From a virus: a DNA stretch of 56,247 nucleotides. Under the pieces are notes generated by a model, which worked only from the letters and a program-made list of their open reading frames with translations, was not told the origin of the DNA and searched no databases. Both the position numbers and the translations under genes were made by a program. The stretch is taken from the IMG/VR virus record IMGVR_UViG_3300012349_000002, positions 1-56,247 of that record, one strand, 5' to 3'. This document shows, piece by piece, positions 22,957 to 30,651 of this stretch; within the stretch, counting starts at the first letter, position 1, and the number at the start of each line of letters is the position of its first letter.

Positions 22957-23065
22957 AATCTATAGTTGACGCGCGAATGACAGTTCGCGTGGCGGAGGAG
23001 CGTGGCTGCGCGATATATTCTGGATCGCGGGATAATTCCGGTTGCAAAATCCAGCCCGCTCCATT

Positions 23066-24148
23066 TTATCCATCCGGTTCCTTTAGATGATGAATTGGAT
23101 CGACGCACCAATATTCAACACAGGTGTACTTGTTCTGCTCCAAAAACCATCGCCAGAAATGCGAGTCCACACCCTGATTTATGAAATCGCCTGCTGTTTC
23201 AAATTCAAACGCTTCGATCAATCTCCGGCTCCAAACCGAGCAACCGAGTCCTGAACAACACGGGACGATCTCCCCCCTTGCGGGATACGTGTGCGCGATC
23301 CAATCGCAATCTTTTCCGTAGCGTAACAATGCTTTCAACATGGTCGGTTCGATTATCACGTCGATCTCGACGTTGAACCACCATTTGTAATTATCGGCGA
23401 GAAACTTCTTTCGAACCACTTCCATTGACCGCGCCATGCGCTGTGCGGCATCTAGTCCAACGGAACTACTGATGTCCGTTGTATCGACGTGCGCCATCGG
23501 CATTTTATCTTTCCAGCGATTGTAACAATCTTCGGTCGCCGAATTGTCCACAACGAAAATGTCGAAGTTCGGATAATCAATCTTCCGCACCGCGTCGATC
23601 CATGCCTGATGCGCATATTCCTTCATCTCATAAGTCGGGCAACTTACGAGCACCTTTGGCGCGGCGAGTTGTTCGTTCCACCATTCAATCGACTTCCACG
23701 TCACGAAGTCCTCTCGGAAATCAGTGCCGCTATGGTCGATTTGATGTAGCTGCTTTGATCCTACGCGCCAAATCTCGTCGCGACCTTTCGGGACATCTGC
23801 CTCTGACACGTATTCCCAGAGACCATTTGAGGATACCACATCGAACCGTTCGTCTTTGAACGGGAGATCGGTTACGCTCGCGTTCAGGACGTAGCCCTGA
23901 GCGCAGGTGTTGGCTATTGCGTAGTCGCTGGAGTCAACGCCCCAAGCGTCGCAGCCTTTTTCTCGGAGCCGTTTGACGAGGTATCCGCATCCGGTGCCAA
24001 TGTCCAATACCGATGAGCCTGCCCCGGACTCAGTAATAAGCCGATTAGCCCAGTATTCGCAATAGTCGTGACGGTGCACGCCACCGCAATCGCCCCAGAC
24101 TTCATCGTAGTACTCGCGGGTAAAAACCACATCATTCGTTCCAATCAC
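23066..24148 (-). CDS. Methyltransferase-glycosyltransferase fusion, 360 aa
   Basis: GTG 24148 overlaps the upstream TGA (GTGA). Residues ~1-150 are a class I SAM methyltransferase: SVLDIGTGCGYLVKRLREKG (motif I), WGVDSSDYA, then DLPFKDERFDVVSSNGLWEY. Residues ~163-360 are a GT-A-like glycosyltransferase: KVLVSCPTYEMKEYA, NFDIFVVDNSATED, then WWFNVEIDVII with an acidic metal-binding-like motif. Such fusions suggest making and methylating a sugar on a virion protein or a surface polymer. It lies among tail/fibre genes. Confidence 0.65.
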   Translation of the reverse strand: MIGTNDVVFTREYYDEVWGDCGGVHRHDYCEYWANRLITESGAGSSVLDIGTGCGYLVKRLREKGCDAWGVDSSDYAIANTCAQGYVLNASVTDLPFKDERFDVVSSNGLWEYVSEADVPKGRDEIWRVGSKQLHQIDHSGTDFREDFVTWKSIEWWNEQLAAPKVLVSCPTYEMKEYAHQAWIDAVRKIDYPNFDIFVVDNSATEDCYNRWKDKMPMAHVDTTDISSSVGLDAAQRMARSMEVVRKKFLADNYKWWFNVEIDVIIEPTMLKALLRYGKDCDWIAHTYPARGEIVPCCSGLGCSVWSRRLIEAFEFETAGDFINQGVDSHFWRWFLEQNKYTCVEYWCVDPIHHLKEPDG

Positions 24149-24582
24149 TCATTCCAGTCAAAATAATATGTGAGTATCTGTCCCGTGCCTGAAGGACAAA
24201 TGACGCCGACACCGTTAGCCGTGCCGATGTTGATGCAAAAGCCTTCCTCGCCGAACGTCCAAATCACTCCAGAGCCAACTACAGCTCCAAGTTCCGCATA
24301 TCGTATTGGTGAGCCAACTGCTCCATCCGCCGTGTGTCCAGCAAATCCTGTAGCTAGCGGAACAGGATCGTGCTCGGCATCCCATTGCACTTCGGTAAGA
24401 CCCGCGCCGACGCCTGTCGCGTTGGTGAATCGAACTAGGGAGACATAAACGGCAGTTGAAGTCGTATTCCAAACCCCGCACTCGCGTAGGCGAAAACCCT
24501 TAGTGGAACTGGAAAATACGGATGCGACTGCTCTCAGGGAAGTCCCCGCTACTGTAGACAGACCTGCGACTGAGCAGCGCAT
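24145..24582 (-). CDS. Virion structural protein candidate, 145 aa
   Basis: Gly/Ala/Thr-rich beta-strand protein (ELGAVVGSGVIWTFGEEGFC, IGTANGVGVICPSGTGQILT), likely a jelly-roll-like decoration or fibre-tip protein. It lies between an HNH gene and the methyltransferase-glycosyltransferase fusion, which could act on it. No named family. Confidence 0.45.
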   Translation of the reverse strand: MRCSVAGLSTVAGTSLRAVASVFSSSTKGFRLRECGVWNTTSTAVYVSLVRFTNATGVGAGLTEVQWDAEHDPVPLATGFAGHTADGAVGSPIRYAELGAVVGSGVIWTFGEEGFCINIGTANGVGVICPSGTGQILTYYFDWNE

Positions 24583-24583
24583 G

Positions 24584-25126
24584 TTAGCTTACTCCGGCCA
24601 AGTGTTTCCTTAATGCCCATGATTCCCGTAATGATTTAGAGCGTTTTGCTGATGTCAGCATTGGATCAGCATGGAACCTTTCACTTGGGGCTCGTCGATT
24701 GTATATTCGATTGCCCACGTGCTCGGAGTTTTCGAATCGTTTGATCTGATTACAGTTCGCGCAAAGAAGAGCATAGAGATTGCGATTTTCTAGTATCTTC
24801 CTGCGAAAGGATGCCATGTGGGAACTTCCATATTCCCGTCGCTCCGAAGCGCCGTTTCCGTTTACGTGATCGATTTGCAGTGCTCGCCAATCCTCAGAGT
24901 ATCTGCACTGAATACATTTTCCTCCCAAAGCCTCGATTAGCTTCTTACGTTGGCGCTGTCTCTGTTCGGCGCAAAACTCGCGATGACACATCCAACAATA
25001 TCCGCTTAAGCCATCATCCCTAGCACGATTTCTAACAAAGTCGGAAACGGACTTCGTTGTTGAGCAGCGCGGACACCATTTTGATTGCATGGTTCCAGCA
25101 TAGTTGTCTATGTCACAAACTGACAA
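24584..25126 (-). CDS. HNH endonuclease, probable homing type, 180 aa
   Basis: Zinc knuckles WCPRCSTTK and CWMCHREFC precede the nuclease core: CIQCRYSEDWRALQIDHVNG, then LLCANCNQIKRFEN. The DH-x-NG and CxxCN motifs are diagnostic. TTG 25126 has AGGAG at the right distance and is preferred; ATG 25090 is an alternative. It sits alone between two structural genes, as free-standing homing endonucleases do. Confidence 0.75.
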   Translation of the reverse strand: MSVCDIDNYAGTMQSKWCPRCSTTKSVSDFVRNRARDDGLSGYCWMCHREFCAEQRQRQRKKLIEALGGKCIQCRYSEDWRALQIDHVNGNGASERREYGSSHMASFRRKILENRNLYALLCANCNQIKRFENSEHVGNRIYNRRAPSERFHADPMLTSAKRSKSLRESWALRKHLAGVS

Positions 25127-25136
25127 GCAAAATCTC

Positions 25137-25955
25137 CTAACTTATTGTAACCGTTTCGGTTACGGTTAACGTGTCGCCGCTAACCACGCTCGCATCCGCG
25201 TTCAGCACGGTCTCGAACATCATGCTTCCCGCCGTGCCCGAGCCACTGTTGAAGATGCCCATCTTATGAATGGCTGGGAACGTTGCCGTAACCGCGAAAG
25301 CTTTTTGCAGCGTGAACGTGGCTGTGGCAAGCGTGTGCGCGTACGTCGCCTGCTGCCGGTTGCAGCCGCCGGTTGTAATCTCGCCAGTCAATGCCGTATC
25401 TGATGGCGAGGCCGCGCCTGAGTTTTCCGTTAGCGCCATGTAACGGGTCGGGCTTCCACCCGGCAAGATGACAAACGCACTGGTCGAAGCTGGCGTTGTT
25501 CCGATCACGGACGGTTCAGCCGGAGTCCACCATCCGTCAACCGTAGCGACGCTTGTTGTGTTTGAAATGATGTTCCCAAAAACCGGAGTTGTCGTGAGGT
25601 TAGTAATCGGGAACACAACCCGCATTCCTGCGAGTAAATTCGTCGTCCAAGGGGTCGCGGTTGCTGTAAACGTCGTTGCCGAAGAACCAGTTGCCGGTGA
25701 ACCTTGACCGCCTGTGGCAACGAGTCCGCCAATCAAAGCTGCGATCTGGTCGCGCCCACCAGCAGATGCAGTGATGAGAACATTCGTGCTGACCCCCAAA
25801 TCTTCGATGTCTCCGTTTCTCTTGACGATACAGGCGTGAACCATGTTCGGGCCGAGCGTGAGCGATTCGAGTACCTTGCGGCCACGACAGATTTGGATGG
25901 TGGCTGCATCGCGGGGATGCAAAATAACGTTTGGTTTACCAGTTTTGATGTTCAT
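25137..25955 (-). CDS. Virion structural protein, 272 aa
   Basis: N-terminus basic and polar (KPNVILHPRDAATIQICRGR), then a long Thr/Ala/Gly-rich beta domain ending in ADASVVSGDTLTVTETVTIS. Composition fits a tail or head decoration protein. Coupled tightly to the Ig-like protein upstream. No enzyme motif. Confidence 0.5.
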   Translation of the reverse strand: MNIKTGKPNVILHPRDAATIQICRGRKVLESLTLGPNMVHACIVKRNGDIEDLGVSTNVLITASAGGRDQIAALIGGLVATGGQGSPATGSSATTFTATATPWTTNLLAGMRVVFPITNLTTTPVFGNIISNTTSVATVDGWWTPAEPSVIGTTPASTSAFVILPGGSPTRYMALTENSGAASPSDTALTGEITTGGCNRQQATYAHTLATATFTLQKAFAVTATFPAIHKMGIFNSGSGTAGSMMFETVLNADASVVSGDTLTVTETVTIS

Positions 25956-25957
25956 AA

Positions 25958-26314
25958 TTATGCTTCTGTAACTTTGTCTCGGACGATCACGTCATCTTTT
26001 ATCAGAGGTTCTGTGGTGTCCCCACTGCCATCAGCGGTTAACGTGAAATCCCAGTGATAATCGTTCTTCTTGATCGCCAATGTCGCTGCGTTTTCTATGG
26101 CCGGGATTGTCACTTGCCCTCCTGAAACGTCCGTAACCGTTGGATTAAGATCGTAGATGAGAACGCTGGAACCGGGATCATGCCTAATCTGAGCGTTTGG
26201 CGTGTATCCAGTGAGATCGAACGGGACCGTTTGTGCTTCGTCCGAATAACATTGAATAATGAATCCGGGCCAAGTGCTCCCACGAAAAATCTTGATCGTT
26301 GAATCATCAGCCAT
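25958..26314 (-). CDS. Ig-like baseplate/fibre-connector protein, 118 aa
   Basis: Beta-rich protein with a paralogue at 51393-51746: both have a (R/G)G-x-T/S-W/F start, a DLTGYTPNAQIRHD/DLTGFTTNAEVRVA block, a TDVSGGQVTIPAI/TDAANGIITIPEI block and a closing YxWDxxL strand. The layout resembles BppU-N-like domains that join fibres to baseplates. Each copy directly precedes a fibre gene cluster, which supports a connector role. Confidence 0.55.
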   Translation of the reverse strand: MADDSTIKIFRGSTWPGFIIQCYSDEAQTVPFDLTGYTPNAQIRHDPGSSVLIYDLNPTVTDVSGGQVTIPAIENAATLAIKKNDYHWDFTLTADGSGDTTEPLIKDDVIVRDKVTEA

Positions 26315-26329
26315 GTCATTGTCGTTTTA

Positions 26330-26364
26330 AGAGCGGTAAACCGAGTTGAACAGTTTACCGCTCT
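26330..26364 (-). terminator. Strong hairpin between capsid gene and next gene
   Basis: An 11-bp perfect inverted repeat (AGAGCGGTAAA at 26330-26340 with TTTACCGCTCT at 26354-26364) and a 13-base loop lie in the 62-base gap after the capsid candidate. No U-run follows on either strand. It could be a partial terminator or processing site that lowers downstream expression. Confidence 0.5.
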
Positions 26365-26375
26365 CTCTCATTTAA

Positions 26376-27617
26376 TTAGCCTGGATACTGATCGTAAGCT
26401 CCTAGGCAATCGTGCAAGTCGATGTTAGCCGGGCAAGCCAAACTCAGGATGCCGTAACCAACCACAGGGTTGATCGGCTTGGAAGCGTCTGCGAACAGCG
26501 CCCTCCAGTAAATCATCGTCCCGTCCGGGTTACAAACGCGCTCCAAAATGTTGCGCGGCTCGAAGCTGCCCATCCAATCGTGCGGGTTGAAGTTCCAACC
26601 AGGTGCCGGATTCGTTACCGTGTTCACGGCCAAGCTTTGGTAGTTGTCCTGATGGAAGATGATCGACTCGATGTACGGTGCGGCGTCATAAGCGGGATTC
26701 CGCTCGTTCTTGACGCCTTTCGTGGTCGAACTCTGAACGAACGGCGCTACCTCGTGGTATGCGCCGCCGGAAAACGTGAACTTGCGCGGATACGGGTCAA
26801 TCTCGTGAACAAACCCGCCGTAATTTCGGCGCTTGGTTGGAAGGCCTGGCATCAAGAGACCGTCAAGACCTTGCCCCATCAGCGCATACTGCTGATCGGA
26901 TCGCAGCCCGGGATCGCCTCTGACGATGTTATCCGACTCTTCCGCTCCGGTAATTAATGTGAACACCGGCGCGCCCGTTCCTTCGTCGAGACCTTCGGAA
27001 AGGTCTCCGCCTTCACGCCATAGATCGGCATACAGCGATTTCAAAAGTTTCTGGCTGATCCGTGCGTCTGGAACATTCGTTACATTGTACGCCGTGGCGC
27101 TGTCCTGTTTCCCGTGGGCTTTGTTCAGGGTAAGTTTGTGACCTGCGAGCCGAACATATTCGCTGGTGTACCGGCTGGCCCAAGTCCATTCAGATACGTT
27201 GGAAAAACCGGACGTGATCTTGCTCAGGAACTCCGCGTACTGCCAATCGAATTGAATATCTCGGATACAGAAGTAATCCGAATCTATCGCCATGTGATCC
27301 GGCGCATAGTTCCGAGTGGTTTGACCGAACGAGACAGTATCAGTCGGCGGCAAACAGGCGTTAACCGTGTCTCCGTCGCTTTGCGCTATGGCAGCCCACA
27401 CGCCGCCGTACGTGTCCGGCATCATACGCTCGAACGTGACCGCGCTAATGGTGACGCCCATTCCGTTCATCCATGCGCCCCTGGTCTTTGCCATGAGCCG
27501 GATGATTGGACGTTTTCGCGCCGCGCGTACGAAGATGCCCGGGCCGAAGCGACCTGTCTCCGCTAAAAGTAAATTTTCAACAACCTGACAGTTTGTTGGA
27601 GTTGAAGTTGTAGCCAT
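26376..27617 (-). CDS. Major capsid protein candidate, 413 aa
   Basis: First gene of the leftward operon, with AAAGGATTT before ATG 27617. Length and composition fit a podovirus major capsid protein: an N-terminal arm (FVRAARKRPIIRLMAKTRGA), a long mixed alpha/beta body, YIESIIFHQDNYQSLAVNTV and RNILERVCNPDGTMIYWRAL late in the chain. No competing candidate of this size exists near portal and scaffold. The assignment is by context, size and composition, not by a diagnostic motif. Confidence 0.55.
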   Translation of the reverse strand: MATTSTPTNCQVVENLLLAETGRFGPGIFVRAARKRPIIRLMAKTRGAWMNGMGVTISAVTFERMMPDTYGGVWAAIAQSDGDTVNACLPPTDTVSFGQTTRNYAPDHMAIDSDYFCIRDIQFDWQYAEFLSKITSGFSNVSEWTWASRYTSEYVRLAGHKLTLNKAHGKQDSATAYNVTNVPDARISQKLLKSLYADLWREGGDLSEGLDEGTGAPVFTLITGAEESDNIVRGDPGLRSDQQYALMGQGLDGLLMPGLPTKRRNYGGFVHEIDPYPRKFTFSGGAYHEVAPFVQSSTTKGVKNERNPAYDAAPYIESIIFHQDNYQSLAVNTVTNPAPGWNFNPHDWMGSFEPRNILERVCNPDGTMIYWRALFADASKPINPVVGYGILSLACPANIDLHDCLGAYDQYPG

Positions 27618-27824
27618 TTTGTAAATCCTTTCCTGCGTGCAACGATGAACTGTTGCCGTTGGATACTGTCGTGCGTGTATCCAAACCGATTTACAAAACG
27701 CGGCCTCATTTTTGCGAGGCTGTCTTGCTGCTGAGCATCGCTTTTAGCAGAAACCAAGCGGCTTGCAACATTTATTTTTAAGAATTTTCTTTCTTTTTTT
27801 CTGGGATGCCTTAAACATCGTGGC
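27618..27824. promoter_or_regulatory. Divergent intergenic region before capsid gene and + virion cassette
   Basis: This 207-base gap must drive two divergent late transcripts. It contains hairpins GGATAC/GTATCC (27661-27682) and GCCTC/GAGGC (about 27703-27720) and a T-rich tract (27768-27802). On the - strand TTGCAA, 16 bp, TAAAAG is a weak promoter candidate. I see no convincing operator. Confidence 0.4.
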
Positions 27825-28817
27825 GTGTTCACCCTTGGCACTGCGCGACCGATCCTCTGGCAATACGCCTCCAACGTCGCTTACGCCGATGCCACCGATG
27901 ATGATCTTCTCAGTTTTGATTCCAAACTTGCGCAGGTACTCGAACGCTTTTTTAATCTCGGTACCTGGCGCGCAATGTGGAAACGTCCGTTGCTTACGAT
28001 TTACGGAAACACATTGACGCTGCCGCGCGGATTCGATACGTGTCACGGAGTCGAAAATTCGTGCGGCTATCCGATGCCGATATATTCGCGGTTCCACGAG
28101 TTTGTTGCGCACGGTCCGTGTTTCCTCGAGAACACTTCCGCCACAAGTTGCCGTTATCCGAGTATCGGTTTAATTGACGAAGCTGCACAGACATTCATCG
28201 CACCGACAGGAACGTTCACACTTCGCGCTGTCGCAACCGAAGTATTAACCGATGGACTAAATTTCAACGGCGGCTTCGATCAGGACGGGAACGAATTGTT
28301 TGGTTCTATCACGCTAGATTTGGCAAATGGCACATCAGAAACAACGCAGCAATTCACGATTCTGCCAACGATCACCAAGCTAGTTACTTCAGACGCGGTC
28401 TCACTTTATTCTGTCGATACTACGACTTCGGATGCAACGCTGATCGCGGTTTACGCTCCCGGAGAAACCGTCCCGGCTTATCGACAATACATTGTCAATG
28501 GCGCGAATGATAGTGATGTTGTGCGCGCTCAATGCAAATTATCGTTCGTGCTCCCAAATGCCGATACGGATGTAATTGTGCCTTCAAACTTAGGCGCATT
28601 AAAGCTCGGATTGATGTCGATTCAGTTCGAGGATAAAAATGATCCTGTCCAGGCTGGTCTTTACATGGGGCCGAATTATCCGATGGATAATCCCGGCAAA
28701 CCATACGGTGCGATTGATCTTCTTGACGGTGAAGCGGGAGAACTCAGGGAAGCCGAGATACCAATGTTCAACGTCTCAACGCAGTACGCTGCTGGCAACA
28801 TTTATCAGGTAAAATAA
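27825..28817 (+). CDS. Putative head-tail adaptor / tail tubular protein, 330 aa
   Basis: Start GTG 27825 lacks a clear ribosome site. The N-terminal helical part (FDSKLAQVLERFFNLGTWRA) then MWKRPLLTIYGNTLTLPRGF resembles the layout of T7 gp11-like adaptors, where a helix bundle is followed by a short beta strand pair describing default values (I-x-L-x-R-G). The rest is beta-rich (GTFTLRAVATEVLTDG). Adaptors dock on the portal and form the top of the tail tube. It opens a four-gene virion cassette. Confidence 0.4.
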   Translation: MFTLGTARPILWQYASNVAYADATDDDLLSFDSKLAQVLERFFNLGTWRAMWKRPLLTIYGNTLTLPRGFDTCHGVENSCGYPMPIYSRFHEFVAHGPCFLENTSATSCRYPSIGLIDEAAQTFIAPTGTFTLRAVATEVLTDGLNFNGGFDQDGNELFGSITLDLANGTSETTQQFTILPTITKLVTSDAVSLYSVDTTTSDATLIAVYAPGETVPAYRQYIVNGANDSDVVRAQCKLSFVLPNADTDVIVPSNLGALKLGLMSIQFEDKNDPVQAGLYMGPNYPMDNPGKPYGAIDLLDGEAGELREAEIPMFNVSTQYAAGNIYQVK

Positions 28818-29695
28818 TGGCTTACACCGATAGGTTTTACGCCACGAGCGACGATGACGCGCAGTTCCCAAACGATCCGTTCAGGAAATACTTCGGAGGC
28901 GGTGCGCGCCCTTCGCCTACGCCGAAGCCGACTCCAACGCCGACGCAGGTGGCGATGCTCGGGCCCACGAAAGGATTGTTTTCCCCTGCGACTCCAACTC
29001 CAGCCACGGTTACGCCGCTTACCCAAAACGCAGCAAGTCGAGTAAACGCAAATGGCAGTCGCTACATCGCAGAAGGCGGCAGAGATTTAGGGCCGCAATA
29101 TGACGATCAAGGTCGCGTCAATCCTCTTCCACGCGGGGCAGTTGGTGTTCAAGGAAGTCCGGGCGCAAACGACTTTAATGTCAGCTTGGGCTACGGATAT
29201 GGATATTCCCAGAGTGGCGGGTCGCCTTCACGCGGCGGATTCGTTTCCGCTTCGCAGGAACAGGCTGTTACGGCGACCGCACCACGGATGACGCATACAG
29301 AAATGGCCGTTAACATTGCCCGACGCAATCTGGCCGCGCAATATCCTACGTCTAGTTTGGACGTTGGCGCGCAAGGCGGGCAGGCAGGAAGCCAATATTT
29401 CGCTTCCAATGAGACCAATCTCGCTGCGTCTGGTTCTGCTCTCCGCGCCGCGACTGCGTACCGCCCAACTCTAGAAACAGCAACGTTACCGGGCAAAGGC
29501 GCACTGGATATTGTTCCACCGGGAACACCGCTGATGTCTGTCAAAGGCATCGTCAATCCGTTTACGGGCCAGACATCGTATCAACCCATCAATCAAACTT
29601 CGCCATATCAAGGCCCGGCTAAATATCAGATCGAACAGGGCGCTACCGATTTCTATCGCAAACGGAACGAGGGATACGGTAGCGCATATCAATAA
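28817..29695 (+). CDS. Internal virion/structural protein, 292 aa
   Basis: ATG 28817 overlaps the upstream TAA (TAATG). Polar, disordered-looking, with a Pro-Thr linker (PTPKPTPTPT) and Gly/Ala/Ser-rich segments (VSLGYGYGYSQSGG-type). It has no enzyme motif. Position between an adaptor and two ejection-type proteins suggests an internal or tail protein. Confidence 0.45.
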   Translation: MAYTDRFYATSDDDAQFPNDPFRKYFGGGARPSPTPKPTPTPTQVAMLGPTKGLFSPATPTPATVTPLTQNAASRVNANGSRYIAEGGRDLGPQYDDQGRVNPLPRGAVGVQGSPGANDFNVSLGYGYGYSQSGGSPSRGGFVSASQEQAVTATAPRMTHTEMAVNIARRNLAAQYPTSSLDVGAQGGQAGSQYFASNETNLAASGSALRAATAYRPTLETATLPGKGALDIVPPGTPLMSVKGIVNPFTGQTSYQPINQTSPYQGPAKYQIEQGATDFYRKRNEGYGSAYQ

Positions 29696-30642
29696 TGGCC
29701 GGACGACGAACATGGCGCGACGAACTTTCGGCTGATCGCTACGATCAAGGTCAACTGGAAAGCCAAGCCCTTCGACAGCAGCTTTTGGAGCAACAGGTAG
29801 CGAATCTTCCTCTTTCGAGGGAGGAACAGCAGTTAAAGTTCACTCATGCCCAAAGCCAAGAGGCAAAAGCGCGGTACGATCTGAATAAGGAAATCGAGAC
29901 TGACCGGCAAAGAACGGCATTTTACAATGGACTTCAAGAAGTCGAATCCTACCTGAACAATAATGGTGCGCCTATTGGCACACAGAAACACGCGGAAGCG
30001 TTTGCGGCTTATGCTCACGAATTTCCGCTTGCGCGTTCATCTGCGGATGTTCAGCAAATGCTCAAACTCCACGCTAATATCAATGACGATCAGGCAGCAT
30101 TAACGCAGAGAATCGCAGCGCGACAGGCTGCTGCCCAGGCGGCGGCTCCGGGTCAGAAAGCCGAACTATCGTCAATTACCGAATCAGGCGAGCCCACGCT
30201 AAGATTTAAGAGCGCCGAAGTGCCGGAGGAGGCGATACTGCGGTACGGTAAGATGAAAGGTGACGTTGCCCAGAACGAAGCCCTTTTGCTGCACGACATC
30301 AAGCGGCAAGCAGAGGCAAACCAAACTCCAAACATTCCGTATAATCCTGCGTTTGATGAAAAGTCAGCAAAGATCGCTGGCGATTTGGCGGCGTCTAAAG
30401 CCGAACTAGGAATTCTTACTCAGAAACATCCCCAGTTAATTCAGTCGGCAGTACCAATGACTACGGCTCAAACTCAGCCAGCAGCGGACATTGTTGCTCC
30501 TGCGCCGAATGCACCAGAAATCACGCTACCTCCGGTGGAAGCAGCGCCAACTTCGCATCCAATGGAAGGCCAGACCGTTCGTAACAAGCAAAGTGGGAAA
30601 ATTGGTGTAATCACCGATGGTCAGTTCGTTCCGAATGAGTAA
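29695..30642 (+). CDS. Coiled-coil internal virion protein, 315 aa
   Basis: TAATG overlap with the upstream gene. The N-terminal half is long amphipathic helix (SQALRQQLLEQQVANLPLSR, KARYDLNKEIETDRQRT), the C-terminal half Pro/Ala-rich. It resembles the medium-sized core/ejection proteins of podoviruses that form channels during DNA entry. Assignment by composition and position. Confidence 0.45.
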   Translation: MAGRRTWRDELSADRYDQGQLESQALRQQLLEQQVANLPLSREEQQLKFTHAQSQEAKARYDLNKEIETDRQRTAFYNGLQEVESYLNNNGAPIGTQKHAEAFAAYAHEFPLARSSADVQQMLKLHANINDDQAALTQRIAARQAAAQAAAPGQKAELSSITESGEPTLRFKSAEVPEEAILRYGKMKGDVAQNEALLLHDIKRQAEANQTPNIPYNPAFDEKSAKIAGDLAASKAELGILTQKHPQLIQSAVPMTTAQTQPAADIVAPAPNAPEITLPPVEAAPTSHPMEGQTVRNKQSGKIGVITDGQFVPNE

Positions 30643-30651
30643 TTAAATGAG

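Noticed and set aside
22957-23065. Short open frames between the fusion gene and the 555-aa gene
   Set aside because: Three frames give peptides of 34-63 residues, none with a ribosome site or recognisable sequence; I cannot choose one.
27743-27833. Basic 24-residue peptide on the - strand before the capsid gene
   Set aside because: It has an ATG and Lys-rich sequence but no ribosome site and lies in the divergent promoter gap; probably chance.
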